64,000 nucleotides of DNA from Diphasiastrum complanatum (taxonomy: Eukaryota > Streptophyta > Lycopodiopsida > Lycopodiales > Lycopodiaceae): assembly GCA_029204225.1 (NCBI GenBank), contig CM055095.1, positions 20,701,348 through 20,765,347 on the forward strand, given 5' to 3'. Shown here piece by piece: positions 22,988-34,304 of this stretch (the stretch's first letter is position 1; each line of letters opens with the position of its first letter). Made by a program: the position numbers and the translations under genes. The notes under the pieces are model-generated. The model saw only the letters and a list, made by a program, of their open reading frames with translations, ran no database searches and was not told the origin of the DNA.

Positions 22988-25160
22988 ATGGCTAGATTTG
23001 CCAATGTAGGCAATTTTTCACACTCCTCAAATCTAGCCTTGGAGATCACAATGCTTTTATCAATAACTCCAATTGAAGATCTAAGCTTGACAAATGAATC
23101 TTTAGGTAAAGATTTAGTAAACAAATCATCCAATCAACTTGATGATGGCACGTGTTGGAGCTTGGTCTCTTTAGCTTGCACTTTTTCCCTCATGAAATGA
23201 TGAGCAATTTCGATGTGTTTGCTCCTTGCATGGAATGTAGGATTAGTTGCAAGTGATTGGGCTGACTGGTTGTCACAATAGATGATAGGGATCTCCTCCT
23301 CCATGACATGAAGCTCCACCAATAGCCTTTTGAACCACAAGACCTCCTTGCACATTGATGTCAAGGCCTTGTATTCGGATTCTGTGGAAGATAGGGAGAT
23401 GGTATCTTGCTTTATGGAAAGCCATGATACTACTCCTTTACATAGAAAGGTGGCAAAGGCACTTGTTGAAAGATCTATTTCTTCTCTCACTCACTCCAAT
23501 TTGTTGAGGGGTGTATGGACATGACAATTCCCTCTTTATGCCATTAGAACTACAAAAGTCAATTAACTTATTGGAGATATATTCACCTCCATTATCACTC
23601 CTTAATACTTTAATCTTGGTACTAAGTTGATTTTCTACCAAAGTCTTGAACTTTACAAAATAACCAAACGCCATTGATTTGCTAGACAAGAGGTACATCC
23701 AACAAAATCTAGAACAGTCATCAATGAAGATTACGTAGTACTTGGCACCACCATTAGACTCATGTGAAAAACTATGAACATCCGAATGGATGGGTTCAAG
23801 AGGAGAGTTGATCTTGATGCAGATCTTGAGAAGGGTAGTTTGTGAGCCTTTGAGAGGCTGCATGCTTCACATCTCTTCCCACACTTTGACAAATGCTTGG
23901 GGAGTCCAACTGCAAGCTCCTTTGCTACCATAGATTCCATGGCTTTGTAGTTGGGGTTAACCCAACCTTTTGTGCCACAGTTCCACCTTTGATAACTCCA
24001 CATTTGCCAAGCTAACACTCTCCACTGCAACATTAGCATCAAGCTTAAACAATCTACCTTTCTTAAAGCCTTTGGCTACATTCATCATTTCTAAGGATGG
24101 AACAAACTCCATGCTTAAATTGTACATCTAGGCCATTATCCATTAACTGGCCAACACTAAGCAAATTCTTGGTTAACTTAGGAACATAAAGAACATTATC
24201 AAGATTCATCCTTTTGGATGATCCCATATACAAGGAAATTGTTCCTATTCCACTTATCTTACATTCTTGACTACTTGCAGTATAGATTGATCTATGTAAA
24301 TCATTGTAAGAAAGTGAAGTGGAGAATATGTCCTTTTGATATGTCATGTGGGAACTAGCCCCACTATCAATCCACCAAAAATCATTGGTGTTGCTCTTGG
24401 ATGATGGTGGTTTGTTGGAAACCATCAAGGATGACTCTTCATCCTCCTCCTCCTCTTGATGTGCAATGTTGCTTTGTTTGCTCTCTTGTGCCTTTTTCTT
24501 CTTGAGACATTCTGATGCAAAATGTCCTTTCTTTCTACAGAAAAAACATTTGTACTTGGACTTGTCTTTGATCTTGTCCTTTGAGCTTGAAGCCTCATCC
24601 TCCACCTTGGTCTCCTTGAAGTGCTTCTTCTTGCCATTGGTCTTCTTCTTGTCTTTGAATGAGAAATTAGCTTTCTGATCACCATCCTGCAAAGAAATAG
24701 CATTCATTCTTGCATTAGTATGCATCATCCTACACTCTTCAACCACTAACACACTATGTAGCTTTTCTATAGTAGGCAAAGTGTCTTGGATTGCAAAGAT
24801 TTGGACCAAATTTGTAAAGCCACTCCCTAGACCATTGAGGACAATCTCAACAAGCTCACTATCTTGAATCTTCTCTCCAATGGAAGCTAACTCCCTATTG
24901 AGAGACTTGATTCTTAGCACATAATCCTGTGCACTCTCATCACTCCTCTTCATGCTTTGTAGAATCTGATTCCTAAGCCTAGACCTCTTCTTGTATCTCA
25001 CTAATTCCTATACACCTAGAGGTTCATCTTCATCATCTATTAGAAACTCATAAAGATCCTGGAGCACCATTAGTGACTCCATCTCACTTTCCAAATAGCA
25101 TAATTGGTAGAATTTAACCTCTCACTAGCTTCTAGAAGGTAGGCTCCCACTGATCCCATC
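22988..25160 (-). mobile_element. Ty1/copia element C with internal deletion of RT
   Basis: Gag begins at the ATG at 25160 (ERLNSTNYAIWKV). Then come a frameshift, the UBN2 region, a CCHC knuckle CFFCRKKGHFASEC (near 24500-24560), a lysine-rich linker and an intact-looking protease WWIDSGASSHMTY (near 24340-24370). 24063-25001 is a single open frame of 312 codons. Pre-integrase and integrase follow (FIDDCSRFCWMYLLSSKSM, RSDNGGEY, PYTPQQIGVSERRNR). At about 23480 the sequence jumps to RNase H (VVSWLSIKQDTISLSSTESEY, ARSKHIEIAHHF) and the pol end (LDDLFTKSLPKDSF). The whole RT domain is missing. Confidence 0.85.
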
Positions 25161-25317
25161 TTACTAGTAAGATTCTACACACAAGATATAGATTTGTTTG
25201 AATCTGAAACTCACAAAAGTTTCTAACTTGAGTGTTTCACTCAAATGTTGACTTCTAATCCAACAGATGGACTTGTAATCACAGTTCTATCACTCTCTCA
25301 CAAAGCTAGAATGCACC

Positions 25318-25695
25318 CAAGCATGTCGCAAGCTACCACATAGGCTTGCCATAGGCTTGTGTGGCAAGCCAACCAAGCTTTGCCATGTACGCTTGAGTGG
25401 ACCTAGAGAGAGGGACCTGGGGCTCACAAGTTGCCACATGGCAAGCCACGTAGGCATGTCATGAGACAAACCATGCAGGCTTGGCACTTCCCATGTGGCA
25501 AGCCACGTAGGCCTATCATAGGCTTGTGTGGCAGGTCATATAGGCATAACATAGACTTGATGTCTGCCATGCAGGCATATTGCAGTCTGCCACATAGGCT
25601 TGACATAGCCTATGTGGCAAGCTAACTAAGCTATGCACCATGTAGGTCTGTCATGCAGGCTTGAGTGTAATTACATAGAGAGAGAGAGAGAGAGG
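25318..25695. repeat. CACGTG/CATG-centred repeat, block 1, ending in (AG)n
   Basis: Degenerate units of roughly 25-35 bp built on CATAGGCTTGTGTGGCAAGCC and CCACATGGCAAGCCACGTAG. Many contain TTGCCAC(A/G)TGGCAA. The block ends in a short (AG)n tract (25676-25694). The same repeats form blocks at 27440-27905 and 28359-28672. Frames through it are repeat-driven and not genes. Confidence 0.7.
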
Positions 25696-26100
25696 CCCAC
25701 CAGGCCTACGTTTTGAAGCCTTCCCGCTCCTTCACAGCCGATTTTTCCTTCATAGAAATGCATATTTATTTCAGGCTTTCTCGTGGATAGTCTAATATTA
25801 ATTTAAAAAATCCTTGGAGCACCCTTCAAATTCTTGATAATGAAAGTCCCATTTGTTTAACACCTTTCACCATGAAAGTATGTACATGCACTTCAAAACA
25901 CTATGTGTGTTGGTAAAGGATAATTTGAATTTGGAGTGGGCCCCTTAAATGCATGCTTGGGGAGAAGGGCCATGCATCATGTTTCCCCCATGCATGATCC
26001 TCCTCCCCATCATTTTTAGTTCAAAAAAGTGTATGTATGGGTGAGGGGAAGAGGATGCATGGGGTCCCTCACCCATGCACAAAAGGGTATGTAAGTTTTT
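25696..26100. other. no gene seen
   Basis: Spacer with no recognisable coding frame. It ends in a short (TA)n tract at 26100-26112 next to the Helitron-like end. Confidence 0.5.
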
Positions 26101-26113
26101 ATATATATATAGA

Positions 26114-27440
26114 CTAGTAAAGAGTGTCTGCCGATGGCGGGCATTCGAGGGGGTGTGTGTGTGTAAATGTACATGTATGTGTGCGGATTTGTGTGTTTGT
26201 GTGCGTATATGTCTATGTGTATGCCTTTGACGGGCGATCGATGGTTTGAGTGGCTGTTGATGGTTGAGGCGTGCGGTTCAGTCGATGTTGTGTGTGTGTG
26301 AAGTGGGTCTGTGTGAATCTGTGCATGTGCGACGTGTGTGAAAAAGTGTGTGCATGTGTGCATGTGTACCACCAAATTCACGGGTGCTGCGGGTGTTGTT
26401 GTTAAAGGTGCTACTGCTATTACTGCATGTATGTGTATGCGGGTTCGTCTCAACATGCATCACTGGATGGAACAAACGGCATGCAAGACGGAGCCCGTTC
26501 GGCGATACTGGACCACGTTTTGAAAATGACAAAAAGTAGTCCATTTATTGTGCTCTAGTGGCGTTCCTCTCGGCAGGAAGGGTGTGTTCAAACATACGAC
26601 GTCGAAATTGAACAACAACTGGTCCAGTGGGTTTGTGTGGAGCCCATGAACCTCTGGACACCTACCGTCTGAGGTTCTGACTGTTTATGACTGACTCCGA
26701 CCAATTCTTGGCTCGACGGGCCTAGAATCCCATGGCTGTATTTAGGGTTGTTGGTTTGGATGCACATTTTGTTGTGAGTACTGAATCATTTGGAGCCCAA
26801 TTTAGTCATGTGGGTTTGTCTAGGTGTATAGCACAAGACAAAACAGAGGATCTAAAAAATGGGCTCCGTTTGCGGCGACACTGGACCAATTCTCGACCAA
26901 TTCTCGACAATGGACTCTGTTCGGCAACACTGGACCAATTCTTGAGAATGTTGGAAAGTAGTCCATTTAGTGGCATCCCCCCCCAGCAAAAAGGGCGTTC
27001 TTGGACAAACAACGTCAGAATTGAGCTGCAAATGAACTTGTGGGTTCGTCTCAAGCCCACAAACCTGTGGGCACCTCCCGTCCGAAGTTCTGACTTCTTT
27101 TTATTGAATCCGACCAATTTTTGGCTGGACGGGCCTAGAATCCCTGGTTCGGACGCACAGTTTTCTGTGAGTATTGAACCGTTTGGACCCCGGTTTAGCC
27201 CTGTAGGTTCATTTCGACATGCAGCACAAGACGAAATAGAGGATCTAAAAAATGGATTCCTTTCGATGACTAGTTCTTGAGAATGTTGGAAAGTTAGTCC
27301 ATTTAGTTGTCCACTTAAACGACGTCGGAATTGAGCTGCAAATGAACCTGTGGGTTTATGTCGAGCCCACAAACCTGTGGACACCTCCCGTTTGATGTTC
27401 TGTCCATTTTTTACTAAATCCAACTAATTTTTGGCTCGAT
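26114..27440 (-). mobile_element. Helitron-like element, copy 1, with satellite-like repeats
   Basis: The minus-strand 3' end reads ACTCTTTACTAG followed by T and a (TA)n tract, as expected for a Helitron CTRR end inserted at T. A weak 4-bp hairpin (26129-26143) precedes it. Inside lies a TG-rich low-complexity part (26150-26450), then tandem units of about 310-410 bp (26560-27430) marked by GACGGGCCTAGAATCCC. The whole piece is homologous, in inverted orientation, to 47283-49055. The 5' end was not found; the copy stops where repeat block 2 begins. No Rep/helicase gene is present, so it would be non-autonomous. Confidence 0.5.
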
Positions 27441-27640
27441 GGGATTGTGTAGCAGGCCATATAGGCATGTCATAGGTTTGATATCTACCAAGCTTGTCAT
27501 AGGCTGCCATGTGGCAAGCCATGTAGGCCTACCCCATGGCAAGTCATGCAAGCTTGGGGTTTGCCACGTGGCAAACCACGTAGTTCTAACATAGGCTTGC
27601 GTGGCAAGCCAACCAGGCTCTCCCACGTAGTCTTGAGTGG

Positions 27641-27720
<80 letters not shown>

Positions 27721-27905
27721 GAATTGGGCCTCGAAATTTGTCACATGGCAAGCCAGGTAGGCTTGCCACGTGGAAAACCATGTAGGCTTGGGACTGTCCA
27801 TGTGGCAAGCCACACAGACCTACCATAGGCTTGTGTGGCTTGCCAAATGGCCTATCATAGGCTTGTGTAGTAGGCCACATAGGCCTACTATCTAGCAAGC
27901 CTATC
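27441..27905. repeat. CACGTG-centred repeat, block 2
   Basis: Same repeat family as 25318-25695. It includes a perfect 20-bp palindrome at 27558-27577 (GGTTTGCCACGTGGCAAACC) with the G-box CACGTG at its centre. The block is split by a long (GA)n microsatellite. Confidence 0.75.
27644..27717. repeat. (GA)n microsatellite, about 37 units
   Basis: Uninterrupted GA dinucleotides. They explain the serine/leucine and arginine/glutamate runs in frames crossing this place. Confidence 0.95.
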
Positions 27906-27959
27906 ACCTGACAGTGCCCTTAAAAAGATGACACTATCCTTTAAAAAACCGACGGTGCC

Positions 27960-28358
27960 ATTAAAATAAGTTAACTTCTTCAAAGAAAGAAATTTAAGTC
28001 AAATGTCACTTTTTGGAAAAAGCTGACACTGTCGCATTTCGGGGAAATGCGAAAAGGTCGACACTGTCGCAAAAACTTGAATCTGTGAACTATGCTGAAG
28101 TGTTGTTTTTTTTTAGAAATACAGACACTGTCATTTTTTGTAAAAAGCCAACACTTTCGCTTTTCGGAAAAAGTTGACACTGTGTAAAAGATAGTTCATT
28201 TTTGCAAATTGTAGCGACACTTAGAGCATTTCTTCAAACTATTGCGACACTTAGTGTATTTCTGCAGATTGTTGAAAAAGTAATATAAATCTGCAGACTA
28301 GTTCTAAATGCTAGTTTTAGAAGTCCTTGAAGATGGCCAATCTTCAATGACTTCAAGT
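27960..28358 (-). repeat. fragment of the solo-LTR family
   Basis: Aligns collinearly with 18300-18705 of the solo LTR, including the shared ending GTCCTTGAAGATGGCCAA. It carries the perfect hairpin TCGCATTTC-GGG-GAAATGCGA at 28032-28052, the positional counterpart of the one at 18441-18461. It is wedged between repeat blocks 2 and 3. Confidence 0.7.
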
Positions 28359-28672
28359 ATGTTGGCCTACCATAGGCTTGTGCGGCAAGCCAACAAAGCT
28401 CTACCACATGTAGGCTTGAGTGGAGCCAGAGAGAGAGATATAGAGAGAGGTGGGCTCGAAAGCTAACACATGGCAAGCCACGTAAGCCTACCATAGGCTT
28501 GCATGGCAAACCACATAGGCATGGCATAGGCCTCATGTCTGCCATGCAAGCATGTTGTAGGTTGCCATAGGCTTGTGTGCCAAGCCAACCAGGCTCTGCC
28601 ACGTAGGCTTGAATGGACATAGAGAGAGACAGAGGTGGGGCTCACAAGCTACCACATGGCAAGCCACAAACA
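28359..28672. repeat. CACGTG/CATG-centred repeat, block 3
   Basis: Third block of the family described at 25318-25695, with short (GA)n tracts at 28425-28447 and 28619-28630. It ends directly at the 5' truncation point of the Ty3 element. Confidence 0.7.
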
Positions 28673-28673
28673 G

Positions 28674-30695
28674 TAGATGGAACAGCTTACGACGCAGTTT
28701 GATAAAAAACTGAAAGCCTTACAAGGAGTTGTAGCAGCAACGCCAAATCTACCGGAACAAAACCAGATACAGTATCTCCGATGAGAAAATGCATGGTGTT
28801 CAGTATGCATCAAAACCATACAGCAAACTAGTGCCCAGTCCTAAAGCAAAATCTGAGACTGACACATAGATTTTGTCATTTGTGCAACACAACATCGCAT
28901 GATACAGCATATTGCCCATTTAACCCCCAGGTTGTTCAACAAAAGAGGAGTCCTTATTAGACTTCTTATCCATATCATCAAGGGGCACCAAATGCGACAC
29001 CGAGGTACGGTGCACTGAATCATCAACAGCGTATGGCCTTGCCTGCACCAATGGGGCCAGCCAATCAACAAGTAGCCCACGCAAACTTGATAGCAGCAGA
29101 ACCAGAATTGTCAATACCACCTCTACCTGAGTAGTAACAATGGTATGGACCATTTATAGATCCTGCCATAAATGAATATATTGCGGCCTATGCAACTCAA
29201 ACTCAGCGTCAAGGAGGAAGAAATTACGGCTGTTATGGGTGTGGCGAAGGACACAAAATTGCGCTATGTCCTTACAAGGGACAATATACATCCTTCTGTC
29301 GAGAATGCGGTTATGGACATTGCTACAAGAATTTTCCATTGAGACCTGGGACCAGCGCACCAGTGAACTTCATTGCAATACAACAAGCAACAGTCCTAGA
29401 GGGGATGCCACATGAAAGACAACAAACCATGCCCCTGTGTTAGCCGTTATGCAAGCACAAAAGAGGAAGGAACTGGCTCCCTCACCACCACCATCGGCCA
29501 CTGATGACCAACCCTCAATTTTAGCACATCTCCGAATGTGAGGGAAGAAAGGAGACATGACCAGAAGATACGGCACTGGGTATAGAGAGCACAAGCGGAG
29601 GAAAAAGAGCACAAAAAGAACAACCCTATGGAACCTCCTGTTGATGGCGAACAAGAACCACAAATGGGCTCACCATTGCGCACTGATCAGAATGATCAGT
29701 TGCATCGTCATGAATCACCTTTTTACATGGTGGAGCCCAAGGAACCACGCATTGAAAGGCTCACAAGCTTACTAGCAAGCCGTGTTAGTTTATCCCTTGG
29801 AAAATTACTGTTGATTGCACCACAAGCTAAAAGCCTTTTGGCTGAATGGGCCAAAGCGGACGCGGAGCCAATAGCGCTTGAGCCCATATATTGTACAAGT
29901 TACGAAGAGACTAGTAACGTCCTCCACATCGAGACAACATGGGAAAGTGAGGAACACAACATCACCCTGCCAATCAAACACAAGAGATTTGAGGATGAGG
30001 CAACAATAGTAGATGGAGGATCAGATGTCAATTTGATCTCCACTATTTTATATCAAAAGTGGGGTCTACAGGGGTTGAAGCCAGCAAGATTGGCCATCAA
30101 GCTAGCAGATCAATCCTGTGTAAAACCAAAGGGTGTGGTTGTCGATATCCCTGTAAAAATAGCGGGCATGGAGTTTGTGATAACCTTTGTAGTAATGGAT
30201 ATACCTGAATCTCCAACTGCATATCATGTTTTACTGGGAAGACCATGGTTGAGGACTGCGAAAGTAGTACACAACTGGGGTACGGGGAAACTCACCTTTG
30301 AAAACAGAGAGCAGGTTGTAAAGGTCAATCCAACCACATGGGCAGTGAAACCTATTGCACCCAAGGCTAATGATGGATCAACCATGACAGATCACATGAT
30401 AGATCACCCAAGGCAAGCCAAGGGTGATCACTACGATTCAGAGAAGGATGTTGTGAGATGGACGGATGCATTAGCGATGATTGACTGCCAAGCATGTCAA
30501 TACGAATTAGATCCTGAACCTAGCACATCTTCACCCAAGTGTTACACCATGGACACACCAATTACATTTGGAGTGAATATGATAAACGTAGCATGGCTGT
30601 CAGCGGAACCTATTGAGAACCCAATGGACGATGATTTAGTTCCTTGGCAACATGCTCTGACTTATAACAAGGAGACTGAACTGACTGATGAGTAG
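28674..30695 (+). pseudogene. Ty3/gypsy gag (zinc knuckles) and protease
   Basis: Gag C-terminal half and protease of a non-chromovirus Ty3 element. Three Cys motifs are visible: CHLCNTTSHDTAYC (28874-28915), CYGCGEGHKIALC (near 29240-29280) and CRECGYGHCYKNF (near 29300-29340, CCHC pattern incomplete). After a stop, a 355-codon frame (29628-30695) holds the aspartic protease with TIVDGGSDVNLIS (VDGGSD at 30008-30025) and GRPWLRTAKVVHNWG. The 5' LTR and gag N-terminus are missing; block 3 repeats take their place. Confidence 0.8.
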
Positions 30696-31229
30696 GTCCT
30701 ACAACACATGGACCCAGATCGTTATGGAATTAAGAAAGTACCAGCTCAACCGCTGCAAAAATCTATTATGGTGAAAGTTTCAAGGATAGATCCACCAAGG
30801 GCACCTACGAACAAGAAGAATCAGTTGAAGCAATGCTACAACAGGTGATCCGATGGAGTGATCTACCCGAAGAAGCTATAGCTACAGTGGATGTTGATAT
30901 TTGCAACCACGAGGCGAATGTCACACCAGTTCTGCAGAAAGACAACAAGGACGAATCCACCGATATGACGAAAAGAGGCAAAAAGAAGGTGTTGGATTCC
31001 TTGAAGTCAATTAGGATGAACTCTGATATAGCGTCACTCTCCTCTTAGATGACGAAAAATAAAAAGATGGCCAGTCGAGCTAAGATCAATATGTTGAAGG
31101 AGAAATCTCGACGAGCACCAGTTCATGAGATGCTTGAAACCTTCAAGAATTATACCTTAATTGTGATGCCGCAAGCCCAGCAAGAACTTGATCAAAGTCA
31201 GGCACCAGCGAAACAAGTCTTTGAAGGAC

Positions 31230-32870
31230 CTGCATGAACACAACCAATGAACCTTGTCGAGCCAGGTGAAGAAGAAAAGATAGTGCATGTGGGAGAGCAG
31301 TTAACGCCCACACAATTCAAAAGGCTACGATCACTGTTGGTGAAGTACAAGGACTGTTTCGCCTAGAATTATAGTGATTTGAAGGGCATTCCACCAACAG
31401 TAGTCCAACACACCATACCCTTGGTGGATGGAACAATCCCCAAAATGAGTCAATACTACCATTGCAATCTGAACTACATGAAGCTGATCAAGCAGGAATT
31501 GCAGAAGCTGTTAGATGCAGATTTCATCAATGAAATCCAGCACACTGAATGGGTATCGTTGATAGTTATAGTATCCAAGAAAAATGGCAAAATGCGAATC
31601 TGTGTGAATCTAAAGGCACTAAATGCAGTCACCAAAAAGAATCATTTTTTTTTACCCTTTATGGAAAGTGTCCTTGACAGAGTAGATGAGGCCGAAGCCT
31701 ACAGTTTTTTAGACAGCTTCAGATGTTACAACCAGGTGAAGATAGCACCCCAAGACCAGCATAAGACAGCATTTGCCATAGAATGGGGAACCTATGCCTA
31801 TAAGGTGATGCCATTCGGACTTTGCAATGCCCCAAGCACTTTCCAGCGAGTCGTGTAGATGACATTCAAAGAGTATTTGCAGAAATTTTTGGAAAGTTTC
31901 TTGGACGATCTATGCGTGCATGGACCAAACTCAGAACACTTATCCAATTTGGAGAAGGTGCTACAAAAATGCCGCGAATTTCAGATCTCTCTGAATCCAA
32001 AAAAATGTCAATTTTGGGTTACACATGGCTTGATTCTCGGCCATATAGTGTCTAGACACGAGATCGCCACAGACCTATCGAAAATCAAGATCATTGTTGA
32101 TCTACCACCACCAGGAACGATCCACGAGGTCCACATCTTTATGGGTTCTTTATGGGTCATGCTACCTATTACAGGATTTTCATTTTATATTTTGCGGAGT
32201 TAGCCCGACCAATTTACAAACTCACAATAGATCCACATTGGAACGAGAAAGCCCTAAAGGCTTTCCAAAAACTTAAAGATGCATTAGTTTCAACACAAAT
32301 CCTACGCCCGCCCAATTGGTCCATTGAGTTTCATGTGCATACGGACGAAAGTATGCAGTTGGAGCAATCTTAACCCAGCCAGGAGAACACAAAAAGGATT
32401 TTTTGATCCGATTTGCAAGCCGACAACTTAGTAATACATAAATGAATTACTCAACCACAGAGAGGGAAGCACTGGCAATGATATATGCGGTTAAAAAGTT
32501 TTGGCATGACCTGATGGCCACACACTTTGTTTTTTATATGGACCATCAACCCTTGCTGCTCTATCTCATTAACAAAACCTGCAACATAGAGAGAATCACT
32601 AGATGGCTACTTCTATTGTTAGAGTTTAATTTTTGGATAGTAGTTCGCAAGAGAAAACAACACTACATGGCAGATCATGTGTCGCGTATCAAAGGGAAGG
32701 AGGTTGCAATCCAACCCGACAATGAGCTGGTCGATTTCGTCTTATTTTACGTACACATAGTACCGGAGTGGGCTACCAACATAGTTGAATATCTAATGTG
32801 GGGCCAACCAGACAAATCACTACCAAAGGTGAATCAACGGAAATTGATTTTGAAAGCTAGACCTTATTAG
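31230..32870 (+). pseudogene. Ty3/gypsy reverse transcriptase and RNase H
   Basis: RT motifs appear in order: VSLIVIVSKKNGKMRICVN, SFLDSFRCYNQVKIAPQD, YAYKVMPFGLCNAPSTFQR, and catalytic FLDD at 31898-31909 (in place of the commoner Y-x-DD). RNase H follows, with MNYSTTEREALAMIYAVKKF and MADHVSRIKG. Internal TAG stops near 31365 and 31857 and frameshifts near 32200 and 32370 break it. The style of motifs fits the Tat/Athila side of plant Ty3 elements rather than chromoviruses. Confidence 0.8.
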
Positions 32871-32879
32871 CTAATTGCC

Positions 32880-33520
32880 GGCCAATTGTACCGAACTAGA
32901 CCAGATGGGATTCTTCGACGGTGTATTCTTCCTCATGAGATCACCCAGTTCATTTGGCTTCAGATGAAGGCATGGGTGGAGGCCATTTTGCATCCAACAT
33001 GCTCACGAAAACAGTTGAAGCTAGCAGATCGGATTGGGAACACAAGTTGCATGCTACTCTGTGGGCATTCAGGACAACATATAAGGGAAGCACTGATCAA
33101 ACACCATTACAACTGGTATATGGTCAGGATGCCATAATGCCAATAGAGTTTTTAGTCCCTTCATTAAGGATTGCCACAACGCAACACCTTGATGAATCCA
33201 TATCTCTACAATTACGTCATGAAGCTCTCCATAATCTCTGTGAGACAGGCTTACTAGTTGTGCATGCACTGACAGCTGAAAAGGAAAGACGCAAAACAAG
33301 ACATGATCGTAGGTTACAAAAGAAGGATCTTCATTCCAAAGATCTAGTCTTGATGTATAAAACCAAGGCGATCAAGGGAAAATTAAAATTCACAGACGAA
33401 GGTCCTTATCGGATCAAAGAAATTCTTAATTATGGAGCTGTGAATCTGGAGAAGCTAGATGGGACACCGTTCGACACACCCATCAATGGTAGCCGGTTGC
33501 ACAAGTACTGGCCACAATAG
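32880..33520 (+). pseudogene. Ty3/gypsy integrase remnant, core deleted
   Basis: Begins with the integrase N-terminus (LYRTRPDGILRRCILPHE) and then, near 32950, jumps to the core's last third (SDWEHKLHATLWAFRTTYKG, TPLQLVYGQDAIMPIEF). The C-terminal domain follows (KGKLKFTDEGPYRIKEI, GSRLHKYWPQ) as a single open frame of 188 codons (32954-33520). The HHCC finger and the first catalytic aspartates are absent. The open C-terminal part suggests the deletion is younger than most stops in RT. Confidence 0.8.
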
Positions 33521-34304
33521 TGAGATAGATCCAGGTTGGTGGTGGCATGTTATGAAACATTTATCTGTTCGGCCATCACAACTAGATCCAGGAAGATAAA
33601 GCCAAATCAAGCTAGATCCATCAAGATTCAGCTAGATCTGGCTAGATCAGAGAAAATCCATCAAGATCCAAATCCAGATAGGATCAATAAGAAAAGCAGA
33701 TTATCAGATTGAATTGATGGATCTGCTACCAAATATTTATTAGAACTTCCAGAGAGCTACCAACAGTCAGATCTAACATGGATGAAGCAGATTACCAGTT
33801 TGCAAAAGTTAAAAATCAGAGAATCTCAAGATCACGTCAAAAAACACTCTAAAAGAGCACTTTTTTCATGATTTTTGGAGATGCCCTAGGAGATAGCTCT
33901 TGAAACTTGGGCAGTCACTAGATCTGACCCAGATGCATCCATCAAAATATTTGCGAGAGTTACTGATGGAAAAAACATCATTTTTTAATGTATGCGAGGG
34001 TTCCAAGAAGCAGAATCTTCAAAACCTTCGCAAAGCATCAAGATCATCAAACCAACATTCGCAAGGGGCATAAATGGAATTAGAGCAGTGAAATGAGCCT
34101 GCCTACATGGTCTAATCTTGAAAATACAACCACAGTAACAAGTTGTTTGAGCATTCACTCCCTGGGAGGATTAAACCCTCGCAGACTATCTAAACCCTCC
34201 ACCCATTCTCTCGTGAAAAACTGTCCCCACGTCTGTTTCCACTTCTGTTTCTCCCACACCTCCCATTTCTCCATCAAAGGCTACCGAGGGCAACCAACTC
34301 TTGC
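33521..34304. other. pol-to-3' ORF spacer
   Basis: Non-coding. It is marked by repeated short phrases of the type CTAGATCCATCAAGATC (33580-33690). No known element was recognised. Confidence 0.4.

Noticed and set aside
26732-27423. 182- and 205-codon frames as a protein-coding gene
   Set aside because: They follow the satellite-like units on both strands; repetition, not coding constraint, best explains the open frames. Kept only as a finding.
27637-27828. Arg/Glu-repeat protein
   Set aside because: Pure translation of a (GA)n tract.
25318-28672. CRISPR array
   Set aside because: Repeats are degenerate, spacers are not of constant length, no cas genes exist, and the DNA is plant nuclear.
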